This document shows positions 1 to 6,578 of a stretch of 9,381 nt of DNA, in pieces. Under the pieces are notes generated by a model that saw only the letters and a program-made list of their open reading frames with translations, ran no database searches and was not told the origin of the DNA. This DNA is from Desulfitobacterium sp. (GTDB taxonomy: Bacteria > Bacillota > Desulfitobacteriia > Desulfitobacteriales > Desulfitobacteriaceae): contig JAAZLD010000134.1 in assembly GCA_012799495.1 (NCBI GenBank), positions 1-9,381 on the forward strand. Direction: 5' to 3'. A program made the translations under genes and the position numbers. Positions within the stretch are counted from its first letter, which is position 1. Each line of letters opens with the position of its first letter.

Positions 1-898
1 CGTTACCGGCAGTTACACTACCTGGTTTACCAGTTACTGTACTAAGATGATTAAAAACAGGGGGAAGTTTTGCCAACCCTTCTATAGTTGAGTTAGCACG
101 GGGTCCCTCGTCTTTTGTCATGACCTCTTTCCCTTTATTGACAGCTACTGGAAAAATCTCATCTTCCAGCTTGCCAGATGCAATGGCTTCTGCTGCAGCT
201 TTTTGGGAATGAAGGGCCCATTCATCCTGCTCTTCTCTACTAAAACCGAACTCATCGGCTACTTCTGAGCCATGAATTGCCATATGTCGATCATAAAAAG
301 AATCCCAAAGTCCGTCATAGACCATTAAATCCACACATTCTGTATTAGGTAAACCCATTTTTTTCCCTCTACGCATCTGTGGTAAAGCGAAGGGAACATT
401 ACTCATACTTTCCTGCCCACCTGCAATAACTATCTCAGCTCTCCCTAAAGCGATCATCTGAGCACCTAGGTCAATGGTTTTCACACCAGAAGAACATACT
501 TTATTGACAGTAATTGAAGGTACATGTTCAGGTAACCCCGCCAAAAGAGTCGCTTGACGGCTAGGTATTTGACCACAGCCTCCTTGGACAACATGACCCA
601 TGATGACATAATCCACTTCATTGGGGTCAAGTTTTCCTTCAGTCCGACGAAGAACCTCTTTGATGGCTAATGCACCAAGTTGAGCAGCATCGTACTCTAC
701 TAAAGCACCTAAAGACCTCCCATATGGCGTTCTACAAGCTTCTACACAAACAACCTCTCGGTGTGTAGCATAAGTATTTGGAATTTTTCTTCCCATAGTA
801 GAATAATCCGGTTTTCTTTCTCCATAAGGAGAAATTGGAGCTTCTTTATAAAAACCTTTTCTGGTTACTTCCAGTTTTTGCACCACTTTTTTTGACAC
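1..898 (-). CDS. Acetyl-CoA acetyltransferase (thiolase), C-terminus beyond left edge
   Basis: Condenses two acetyl-CoA to acetoacetyl-CoA, or the reverse thiolysis, in the cytoplasm. The 299 visible residues read without interruption. The thiolase core starts near residue 47 (REVVCVEACRTPYG). The nucleophilic cysteine is C135 in VNKVCSSG, followed by AGGQESMSNVPF, and the frame leaves the window in the TAGN motif. The C-terminal GHP histidine and second catalytic cysteine lie outside. I chose the GTG at 898 because a G-rich ribosome site (AGGGGGG) precedes it by a few bases. This gives about 46 extra N-terminal residues, rich in Lys/Arg/Tyr, compared with ordinary thiolases. The internal ATG (M35) has no good ribosome site. 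The gene is 33 bases downstream of hbd, so the two are probably co-transcribed. Biosynthetic versus degradative thiolase cannot be told apart here. Confidence 0.93.
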   Translation of the reverse strand, partial: MSKKVVQKLEVTRKGFYKEAPISPYGERKPDYSTMGRKIPNTYATHREVVCVEACRTPYGRSLGALVEYDAAQLGALAIKEVLRRTEGKLDPNEVDYVIMGHVVQGGCGQIPSRQATLLAGLPEHVPSITVNKVCSSGVKTIDLGAQMIALGRAEIVIAGGQESMSNVPFALPQMRRGKKMGLPNTECVDLMVYDGLWDSFYDRHMAIHGSEVADEFGFSREEQDEWALHSQKAAAEAIASGKLEDEIFPVAVNKGKEVMTKDEGPRANSTIEGLAKLPPVFNHLSTVTGKPGSVTAGN

Positions 899-931
899 CT
901 TAAACCCCCCTACCTAAATGGATCCCTTTCC

Positions 932-1774
932 CTATTCATAAATGTAAAAACCACGGCCGGATTTTCTTCCTAACCAACCAGCTTTAACGTATTTTCTTAG
1001 AAGTGGGCAGGGCCGATATTTATCCCCAAGACCTTCATGAAGAACTTCACAGATAGATAGTACTGTATCGAGTCCGATTAAGTCCGCTAAAGCTAAAGGA
1101 CCCATGGGATGATTCATTCCTAGTTTCATAACATTATCGATGTCTTCAGCACTTGCAATACCATCATAAAGGGTATAGATGGCCTCATTGATCATGGGAA
1201 TTAGGATTCGGTTTGCAACAAAACCAGGAGCATCATTGACTTCTACAGGAGTTTTACCCATTTCCACACTTAAATCTCTAATTTTTTCGAAGACTTCGTC
1301 AGTTGTAGCTAGCCCCCGAATAATTTCCACCAGCTTCATTATTGGTACCGGATTCATAAAATGCATGCCAATAACTAGCTCTGGACGTTTTGTATAAGAG
1401 GCAATCTCCGTTATTGGTAGTGATGATGTATTTGTGGCAAGGATAGTATGGGCGGGACATATTTCATCTAATGATGAAAAGATTTGACTTTTGATCTCCA
1501 TATTTTCTACTGCTGCTTCTATAACTAAATCAGCAGTAGCTGCATCTTCCAAGGAAGTAGACTTTGTAATCCGACCTAAAATTGCTTCACATTCGGAACT
1601 TTCTATTCTTCCTTTCTCTACATTTCGTCTGAGGTTTTTTTCAATAACCTTCAAACCCTTAGTCACAAATTCATCATTGAGATCGTTTAGAATAACTGAA
1701 TAACCTGCTTGTGCAGCCACGTGGGCTATTCCCCCACCCATTTGCCCTGCACCAATTACCATGATTTTCTTCAT
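932..1774 (-). CDS. hbd: 3-hydroxybutyryl-CoA dehydrogenase
   Basis: NAD(P)-dependent interconversion of acetoacetyl-CoA and 3-hydroxybutyryl-CoA, in the cytoplasm. The protein has 280 residues, the usual length of single-domain clostridial Hbd. The N-terminal Rossmann fold shows VIGAGQMGGGIA (residues 6-17). The known family active-site residues are in place: S117 in NTSS, H138 in MHFMNP, E150 in KLVEI and N188 in GFVANRI. The C-terminal dimerisation domain contains NHPMGPLALADLIGLD and ends in SGRGFYIYE. The ATG is preceded by GAGGAG about 8-10 bases upstream. The gene is first in a unit with the thiolase and lies behind a sigma-54-type promoter, suggesting activator-dependent expression. 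Its likely role is butyrate/crotonate-type C4 acyl-CoA metabolism. Nothing in the sequence suggests damage. Confidence 0.96.
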   Translation of the reverse strand: MKKIMVIGAGQMGGGIAHVAAQAGYSVILNDLNDEFVTKGLKVIEKNLRRNVEKGRIESSECEAILGRITKSTSLEDAATADLVIEAAVENMEIKSQIFSSLDEICPAHTILATNTSSLPITEIASYTKRPELVIGMHFMNPVPIMKLVEIIRGLATTDEVFEKIRDLSVEMGKTPVEVNDAPGFVANRILIPMINEAIYTLYDGIASAEDIDNVMKLGMNHPMGPLALADLIGLDTVLSICEVLHEGLGDKYRPCPLLRKYVKAGWLGRKSGRGFYIYE

Positions 1775-2049
1775 TGTTAACTCTCCTCTTTTGCATCTCT
1801 TAATGATGTTAATAATTTAATCTGCCATATCCCTCCTTCTTGATTGTGTTTACCCGATTGTTTTGTTTTCTGAATAATCTTGCAATTATTATGCCACGGC
1901 TTGTGCTAGTGTTGTTTTGCCAAAATGTTTTCACTATAGTTAGATATCATAACCCTTGATAGATAAGGAATTTCAGAAAGCTATTTTATAAAATTTCTTT
2001 TTCAATCTTGAATAATGAGACTAATTTCAAAGGGAAAACAATTAAATAA
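1775..2049 (-). promoter_or_regulatory. Upstream control region of hbd-thiolase
   Basis: This gene-free stretch separates the CBS-PAS-PAS activator from hbd. It holds the -24/-12 promoter (1881-1896), a leader of about 95 bases and, upstream, AT-rich sequence with two short dyads: TTTTGCCAAAA at 1915-1925 and ATTTTATAAAAT at 1983-1994. The dyads lie roughly 50 and 120 bases before the inferred transcription start. The farther one is at a typical distance for an enhancer-binding protein site, but AT-rich palindromes are common by chance. I see no small gene or tRNA here. Confidence 0.5.
1881..1896 (-). promoter_or_regulatory. Sigma-54 (-24/-12) promoter of hbd-thiolase
   Basis: On the minus strand this reads TGGCATAATAATTGCA. 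The TGGCA block and the TTGCA block are spaced so that exactly ten bases separate the invariant GG from the invariant GC, as in the sigma-54 consensus TGGCAC-N5-TTGC. Only the sixth base of the first block departs from the consensus. The predicted transcription start is near 1870, leaving a leader of about 95 bases before the hbd ATG. The nearest upstream gene encodes a sigma-54 activator, which supports the call. Confidence 0.8.
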
Positions 2050-2100
2050 CGTCCCGGAGGCAGTACACTTTATCTATTGAAAGTGTCCGTTTCCAGGACG
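2050..2100 (-). terminator. Two-tier hairpin, likely terminator of the CBS-PAS-PAS regulator gene
   Basis: An outer 9-base-pair stem (2050-2058 with 2092-2100) encloses a separate 7-base-pair stem (2065-2071 with 2080-2086, ACACTTT/AAAGTGT). The single mispair of the outer stem is C-A on the plus strand but becomes a G-U wobble on the minus strand, so the fold belongs to minus-strand RNA. It starts 14 bases after the regulator stop codon and is followed on that strand by the U-rich stretch TTATTTAATTGTTTT. The unusual size leaves open a second, regulatory role. Confidence 0.68.
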
Positions 2101-2114
2101 GTATTTACAGTTCT

Positions 2115-4202
2115 TCATTTTAGATTATATTTGTTAATTTTATCATAAAGTCTTGAACGGCTAAGGTTGAGTAATTTCGCCGCTCTAGTCTTATTGCCTC
2201 CTGTTTTCTCCAGTGCTTCAATGATCATTTCACGTTCTATTATAGCTATTCGTTCTTGATGGCTTAGTTCATTATTTACTACTTTGTTTAAATTAGGATT
2301 ACTTCTTAGAATTTGGCTAGGTAGGTGTATTAGCTCTATCAATCCGCTTCGGGTGAAATTTACCGCCCTTTCGATCACATTTTCCAATTCGCGAATATTT
2401 CCAGGCCATGAATGCTTTATTAAACTGGACATTGCACTATCGGTAATACCTGTAACATTAGCTTTAAGAATTCGGTTGAATTTTTTAATAAAGAAGTTAG
2501 TGAGGGGTTCAATATCCTCTATTCGTTCTCTTAAGGGTGGAAGATGTAGGTTAATAACATTTAAACGGTAAAAGAGATCCTGGCGAAATTCCCCTTTAGC
2601 GATAGCCTTATTCATTTTTTTATTTGTGGCAGCTATAATGCGTATATCAACTTTCTTACTTTCTGTGCTACCTAAGCGTTCGATTTCTCGATCCTGGATT
2701 ACTCTTAATAGTTTTGCTTGTAAGGAAAGGGGCATTTCCCCAATCTCATCTAGGAAAAGTGTCCCACCATCTGCTCTCTCAATTCTTCCTGGCTTTCCTT
2801 CTTTAGCCGCACCTGTAAAAGCTCCTCCTACATAACCAAACATTTCTGATTCCATGAGGTTTTCTGGTATAGCTGCGCAATTCACTTTAATAAAAGGCCC
2901 TTTACTGCGATTACTGCAGAGGTGTATAGCATGAGCAACTACTTCTTTGCCTGTTCCACTTTCTCCCGTGATTAATACTGTAGAAATACTAGAGGCAACT
3001 AAAGATATTTCGTCTTTAAGCCTTTTCATTTGGGGGCTTTCTGCAATCATATCTTTCATAATATCTTGAACAGTCATGCTTTTTTGTAATTCTTCTTGAA
3101 AGAAGCTAACTTTATGTTCTAAACAGCGTACTTTTTCCGCTAGTTCTTGGGCTTCGGCTAAATGGGGAAAAACAGCCTTTCCTACTGCCCCCACAACATT
3201 CCCTTCTTTGATGATAGGTGAATTTGAAACAACCAAAGGCTTCCCTTGGATCGTAATTACCTCACTGCTTTTGGCAACTCCAGTCTTAACTACATTTTCT
3301 AGCTGGCTGGAAGTCATAATTTCCGAAATAGGTTTGCCAATAATCTCATTTTTAGGATGGGTCAAAAAATCAGCCATAGCTTGGTTTACTAGAGTGGTTT
3401 TACCTTCTTCATCTATAACCACTATTCCGTCACCGATGATATTAAGGACTGTTTCAAAAGTTTTATTTAAAGCTTTTACTGTTTCTAATTCTTTTGCAGT
3501 GTGTTCTAAATCAGTGAGATCTTGGAAGACTATGATCCCACCAGATATTTTTCCTTCTATATTTAATGGTGTAATATTTACAACCATATTGATGCCATTA
3601 TGTTGATATTTGATTCCGATTTTCACCACACCCTGCTTTAGTGATGAACTAAGATCTAAATTAGGTAAAAGTTCTTGAGAAGGTTTTCCTAGGTAAAGTT
3701 TGGGTTCGATGTTAAGGATTCGGCTTGCTCCTATATTTATATGTGTAACTTTCCCTTTACTATCGACTACAATGACACCGTTATGTAAGGAGTCTAAAAT
3801 GGCTTTTAATTGGACATTTAGGAATTCCGAATGCCTAAAGAGAGTCATAACCATCCTGGCTTTACACAAAAGTCCTATGACTTTATTATCTTTATCCAAA
3901 ACAGGCACTGAACCTACTGAGCTACTTTTAACAAAACTTGCTACTTCCTCATCTGTACTATCATCGGAAATACTTTTCACATCTGTAATAAGATATGGAT
4001 CAATTACATCTTTGTAGGTTGCTCCGTTCAAAATAGCACGATATAGGCTGCTGCGACTGAATATGCTTAGTAGACGACCTTCCTCATCTAAAACTGGAAT
4101 TATAGCTATTTTAAGTTCTAAAAAGATTTTGACAGCCTTTTCTATTTTGTCACCTGGACTTAAGCAAAAAAACCTAGTATTGGTACCCTCCCGAAGGAGC
4201 AT
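2115..4202 (-). CDS. Sigma-54-dependent activator, CBS-PAS-PAS-AAA+-Fis HTH
   Basis: Enhancer-binding transcription activator that remodels sigma-54 RNA polymerase by ATP hydrolysis. Its 695 residues hold a CBS pair (about 8-120, often an adenine-nucleotide sensor), PAS 1 (about 132-230), PAS 2 (about 248-345) and a coiled linker (350-380). These are followed by AAA+ (about 383-620) and a Fis-type helix-turn-helix at the C-terminus (about 656-695, GGNKTRAAKLLNLSRSRLY). Walker A is GESGTGKE (413-420), the sigma-54 contact loop is GAFTGA (460-465) and Walker B is TLFLDEIG (481-488). All are intact. A longer frame begins with TTG at 4232, but the ATG at 4202 has AAAGGAG (4211-4217) eight bases upstream, so I use 4202. 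It lies just upstream of the sigma-54 promoter of hbd-thiolase, its likely target. The ligand is unknown. No receiver domain is present, so it is not a two-component regulator. Confidence 0.93.
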   Translation of the reverse strand: MLLREGTNTRFFCLSPGDKIEKAVKIFLELKIAIIPVLDEEGRLLSIFSRSSLYRAILNGATYKDVIDPYLITDVKSISDDSTDEEVASFVKSSSVGSVPVLDKDNKVIGLLCKARMVMTLFRHSEFLNVQLKAILDSLHNGVIVVDSKGKVTHINIGASRILNIEPKLYLGKPSQELLPNLDLSSSLKQGVVKIGIKYQHNGINMVVNITPLNIEGKISGGIIVFQDLTDLEHTAKELETVKALNKTFETVLNIIGDGIVVIDEEGKTTLVNQAMADFLTHPKNEIIGKPISEIMTSSQLENVVKTGVAKSSEVITIQGKPLVVSNSPIIKEGNVVGAVGKAVFPHLAEAQELAEKVRCLEHKVSFFQEELQKSMTVQDIMKDMIAESPQMKRLKDEISLVASSISTVLITGESGTGKEVVAHAIHLCSNRSKGPFIKVNCAAIPENLMESEMFGYVGGAFTGAAKEGKPGRIERADGGTLFLDEIGEMPLSLQAKLLRVIQDREIERLGSTESKKVDIRIIAATNKKMNKAIAKGEFRQDLFYRLNVINLHLPPLRERIEDIEPLTNFFIKKFNRILKANVTGITDSAMSSLIKHSWPGNIRELENVIERAVNFTRSGLIELIHLPSQILRSNPNLNKVVNNELSHQERIAIIEREMIIEALEKTGGNKTRAAKLLNLSRSRLYDKINKYNLK

Positions 4203-4260
4203 ATTAATCACTCCTTTATAGGCAACAGCCAATATTTATGTTTCTGAAGATTCTGATAAT

Positions 4261-4269
4261 AGTATACCA
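4261..4269 (-). promoter_or_regulatory. Candidate extended -10 promoter of the CBS-PAS-PAS regulator gene
   Basis: The minus strand reads TGGTATACT, matching the extended -10 pattern TGnTATAAT with one mismatch. No convincing -35 is visible. It lies about 50 bases before the ATG at 4202 and downstream of the preceding gene's terminator, where a promoter for this gene is needed. Confidence 0.4.
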
Positions 4270-4332
4270 TAGGTTGGAAGCTCTTAGTATGGTTAAATAG
4301 ATCTCCAGGAACTATTTTTACCAAAACAAGAA

Positions 4333-4365
4333 AAGCCTTCCTTAGGTAGTAACTAAGGAAAGCTT
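4333..4365 (-). terminator. Rho-independent terminator of the AcoR-like regulator gene
   Basis: A 13-base-pair stem (4333-4345 with 4353-4365) closes a 7-base loop. The one plus-strand mispair (C4337 with A4361) is a G-U pair in minus-strand RNA. On the minus strand it is followed by TTCTTGTTTT. It lies 110 bases after the regulator stop codon at 4476. The 110 bases between are very AT-rich and hold no gene that I can see. Confidence 0.82.
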
Positions 4366-4475
4366 CTATCTTTAAATTCTTTTGTATGATTCGTTGAAAC
4401 CTATTTTATTTTCATTAGCTAACATAAGGAAAGTTCTTGAGGTATTACTTATAATAATATTGATATATACAATAA

Positions 4476-5960
4476 CTAAATACTAATATTATAATCTTTA
4501 ATTTTACGGTAAACTGTAGTCTTGCTTAATCCCACCATTTTAGCGGCGGCTCGAACGTTATTTCCTGTAATTAACAAGGCTTTTCGAATCATTTCCTCTT
4601 CAGTATCTTGAATTGAAGGGATGGGCTGGTTAGAATCTATTTTTCCCGTTGAAAATTGACTGCCTAAGTCCCTAAACAGACTAGCGGGGAGATCTTCCAT
4701 TGCAATTATTTCCCCGTCACAAATACTGGCCGCATAAGCCATTGCGTTTTTTAGTTGGCGAACATTTCCTGGCCATGAGTGATTAAGCATAAATTTCTCT
4801 ACTTTTTTGCTTAGCTTGAGAGGTAAGCGTTCCTCTTTCCTACAAATTTCTTCTAAAAAATGATTGGCTAGTAGTAAAATATCCTGACCCCGTTCACGAA
4901 GGGGTGGTAAAATCAGCTGCAATACTTCAAGACGATAATATAGATCAGCTCGGAACTTCTTTTCCTGAACTAATTGGTAAAGGTCACAGTTGGTTGCTGC
5001 AATTAAGCGAAAGTCTACCTGGATATCTTTGTTGCTCCCCACAGGGGTAACTTTTTTATCTTCTAATACTCTTAAAAAGGTAGGCTGAATTTCTAAGGGC
5101 ATATCCCCTATCTCATCTAAAAAGAGTGTACCATTATTGGCCAGTTCGATTTTACCTCGACGTCCTTTACTATCGGCACCGGTAAAGGCTCCACCTGCAT
5201 ATCCAAACAATTCACTTGCAATTAAATTACTAGGAAGTGCAGCACAATTTATTGCTACAGAAGACCCTTTTCTTCCACTGGCTTCGTGGATAGCTTTGGC
5301 AAAGACTTCTTTACCTGTTCCACTTTCACCATTAATTAGAATTCCATTCTCCGTAGATGCAAAACGGACAGCTTTTTTAATTATTTTTTTTATCGGTGGG
5401 CTTTCCCCCAAAATACCTGTAAAAGGATCTTCTGATAGTAAACTCTCTCTATTGTCAACTTTAAAGCTAAATCTCGGTAGATTAAAGGCGGAATAGTTTT
5501 TACTAGAAAACAAATCATCTCCGCTCATAGAATAAACGGGTCTTAATCGCTCTAACTGATTTTCAACCATAAATCTCAAAGTCATTGTCCAAAGCAAAAT
5601 TCTATGGAGAATTTCATCATCATTCATTGCATCTTTTACATGATTAACCGTAGTAATGAGACCGATTCTATTTCCAATAGAGTTATAGACAGGTGTGGTC
5701 GTTGCTAATTGGTGCTCTAAAGCTTTGCAATAATGTAGGGAGCCAGCTAAGCGAACAGTTTTATCGTATTCTAGACATAGTGAAGTAGAGGAAGTTCCGA
5801 CAGTCTCCTCACGCCAAATGGCACCACTGTCAAGGTTAAGGGTAAGTAGTTGTCCTTGATTCAAGGTCTTTAAAAATGTACCGTTTTCGTCTTGTATACA
5901 AAGGGAAGTTCTAGGTATGTTTAGTAAAGGAAGGAGAGCATAAAAATACGATTCTGTCAA
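4476..5960 (-). CDS. AcoR/DhaR-like sigma-54 activator, main part of a frameshifted gene
   Basis: GAF-type sensor, AAA+ and Fis helix-turn-helix of an activator whose N-terminus lies in another frame at 6011-6226. Numbered from a TTG at 5960 (494 residues), the GAF-like segment spans about 1-135. It shows the family pattern of a GT-x-S-T-S-L block (55-61), LAGSLHYCKALEHQ (71-84) and an IGNRIGLI turn. AAA+ covers about 180-420, with Walker A GESGTGKE (211-218), GAFTGA loop (257-262) and Walker B TLFLDEIG (278-285). The C-terminal helix-turn-helix is at about 453-494 (GNNVRAAAKMVGLSKTTVYR). The frame is already open from 6014, and the extra 18 residues continue the family alignment. The TTG has no ribosome site, so it is unlikely to be a true start. 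All ATPase motifs are intact, so damage is recent or only apparent. A likely target, such as the molybdoenzyme operon, cannot be shown. Confidence 0.88.
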   Translation of the reverse strand: MTESYFYALLPLLNIPRTSLCIQDENGTFLKTLNQGQLLTLNLDSGAIWREETVGTSSTSLCLEYDKTVRLAGSLHYCKALEHQLATTTPVYNSIGNRIGLITTVNHVKDAMNDDEILHRILLWTMTLRFMVENQLERLRPVYSMSGDDLFSSKNYSAFNLPRFSFKVDNRESLLSEDPFTGILGESPPIKKIIKKAVRFASTENGILINGESGTGKEVFAKAIHEASGRKGSSVAINCAALPSNLIASELFGYAGGAFTGADSKGRRGKIELANNGTLFLDEIGDMPLEIQPTFLRVLEDKKVTPVGSNKDIQVDFRLIAATNCDLYQLVQEKKFRADLYYRLEVLQLILPPLRERGQDILLLANHFLEEICRKEERLPLKLSKKVEKFMLNHSWPGNVRQLKNAMAYAASICDGEIIAMEDLPASLFRDLGSQFSTGKIDSNQPIPSIQDTEEEMIRKALLITGNNVRAAAKMVGLSKTTVYRKIKDYNISI

Positions 5961-6010
5961 TTCTACGAAATTCTTCTTATCTTTTAATAAGGATTTTAGT
6001 TCCTGAGAGG

Positions 6011-6017
6011 TTACCTA
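6011..6017 (-). other. Frameshift point in the AcoR-like regulator gene
   Basis: The upstream frame reads CCC TAT AGG TAA and stops at 6011-6013. The downstream frame becomes open at 6014, just after a TAG at 6015-6017. Only a one-base gain here (for example AGGG for AGG) joins the two frames, giving one protein of about 583 residues that matches the AcoR family throughout. No slippery heptamer is present, so programmed shifting is unlikely. Confidence 0.82.
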
Positions 6018-6226
6018 TAGGGCAACTCCTGCATTTGGGAATCGATCTCCATTTCCCTTGAACGTCGCCATGAATCTGCCACCTCTGGGTCAATCATAAT
6101 AGTGGTGCCAGGTTCCTCACAACGCTCTACAAAGAGATCTTTAAACCTACTGATTGCTTTTAAACTAGCCATGTCTACTCTGGATGTGTCAATGATGTTT
6201 TGCTCACTAGAAAATAGCTGTATCAC
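6011..6226 (-). pseudogene. N-terminal fragment of the AcoR-like sigma-54 activator
   Basis: This piece encodes the extreme N-terminus of the regulator that continues at 4476-6014. It carries the segment typical of AcoR/DhaR-type proteins before the GAF domain, here IDPEVADSWRRSREMEID. It stops at 6011 after about 71 residues. I place the start at a GTG at 6226, downstream of a perfect AGGAGG (6239-6244), although the 12-base spacing is long. A longer reading from a GTG at 6274 is unlikely, because the predicted transcript begins at about 6275 and the AGGAGG would then lie inside the gene. On its own the fragment has no catalytic or DNA-binding part. If the frameshift is real, the cell makes only this stub. 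If it is a sequence error, the whole gene 4476-6226 is functional. Confidence 0.75.
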
Positions 6227-6238
6227 TTCCTCAATACA

Positions 6239-6244
6239 CCTCCT
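6239..6244 (-). promoter_or_regulatory. Ribosome binding site deciding the AcoR-like regulator start
   Basis: A perfect AGGAGG on the minus strand. It sits inside the longest open frame (which begins at 6274), so translation most likely starts after it. The first acceptable in-frame start codon is the GTG at 6226. Confidence 0.55.
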
Positions 6245-6281
6245 AGAGAAAGTTATATATGAAATATATTTCACTAACTTA

Positions 6282-6310
6282 ATTATATCCCTTATAGGAA
6301 AGAATATCTA
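6282..6310 (-). promoter_or_regulatory. Sigma-A type promoter of the AcoR-like regulator gene
   Basis: On the minus strand a perfect -10 TATAAT (6282-6287) lies 17 bases after TAGATA (6305-6310), which matches 4 of 6 consensus -35 bases. The start of transcription would be near 6275, about 30 bases before the AGGAGG. Its position between the preceding operon's hairpin and this gene supports the call. Confidence 0.6.
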
Positions 6311-6342
6311 GGGGTTTAATAATCCTTAATTACTTCATGCCG

Positions 6343-6369
6343 AATGGGCCTCCATTTTGGAGACCCATT
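6343..6369 (-). terminator. Hairpin closing the molybdoenzyme/SpoVA-like operon
   Basis: A 12-base-pair stem (6343-6354 with 6358-6369) has a 3-base loop. The plus-strand mispair C6349/A6363 becomes G-U on the minus strand. It begins about 20 bases after the zinc-ribbon stop codon. No run of U follows on the minus strand, so it may act with Rho or protect the 3' end of the mRNA rather than terminate on its own. Confidence 0.6.
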
Positions 6370-6390
6370 ATTTCTTGAGTAATGACTTCC

Positions 6391-6531
6391 CTATTTGTCA
6401 GAATCACTATTATCCGCGGTTTTTTTTAACTCAGCTTTGCATTTTAAACATGTCTTGGCTGTTGCTGGATTAACAGAGCCACATTCGGGACAATTGATTG
6501 GCTTGCCTGCTGTAGGTGGACGAAAACACAT
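6391..6531 (-). CDS. 46-residue zinc-ribbon protein
   Basis: A short protein starting MCFRPPTAGK, with two cysteine pairs, CPEC (14-17) and CLKC (28-31). Their ten-residue spacing is that of a minimal zinc ribbon, expected to bind one zinc. It ends in a Lys/Asp-rich tail. The start is firm: AGGAGG (6541-6546) lies nine bases before the ATG. It is 47 bases downstream of the second SpoVA-like gene, in the same direction and before the operon's hairpin, so it is probably the last gene of that operon. There is no membrane segment or signal peptide. The family looks like the small, usually unnamed zinc-ribbon proteins of Firmicutes. I do not know its function. A role in assembling or docking the neighbouring complex is only a guess. 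Confidence 0.82.
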   Translation of the reverse strand: MCFRPPTAGKPINCPECGSVNPATAKTCLKCKAELKKTADNSDSDK

Positions 6532-6578
6532 AGTTTGATACCTCCTAATGTTAAAATATATACTAACATTTGTACTTT

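Noticed and set aside
1..898. Thiolase-fold protein as a SpoVAD partner of the SpoVA-like proteins
   Set aside because: SpoVAD has a thiolase fold, but this protein keeps the catalytic cysteine context and is paired with hbd, far from the SpoVA-like genes and in another transcript.
1179..1397. Open frame on the plus strand opposite hbd
   Set aside because: It lies entirely within a convincing minus-strand gene and shows no recognisable protein or ribosome site. The other plus-strand open frames across the window were rejected for the same reason.
4366..4475. AT-rich inverted repeats around 4450-4495
   Set aside because: They are imperfect and low in complexity, as expected by chance in very AT-rich sequence. 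There is no array or mobile-element structure.
5950..5965. Independent start at TTG 5960 for a shorter functional activator
   Set aside because: There is no ribosome site near it, and the 18 codons upstream of it continue the family sequence, so it is an internal codon.
6011..6020. Programmed frameshifting in the AcoR-like regulator
   Set aside because: The junction CCC TAT AGG TAA has no slippery heptamer, and slipping back would place a stop codon (TAG) in the decoding site. A plain one-base loss explains it better.
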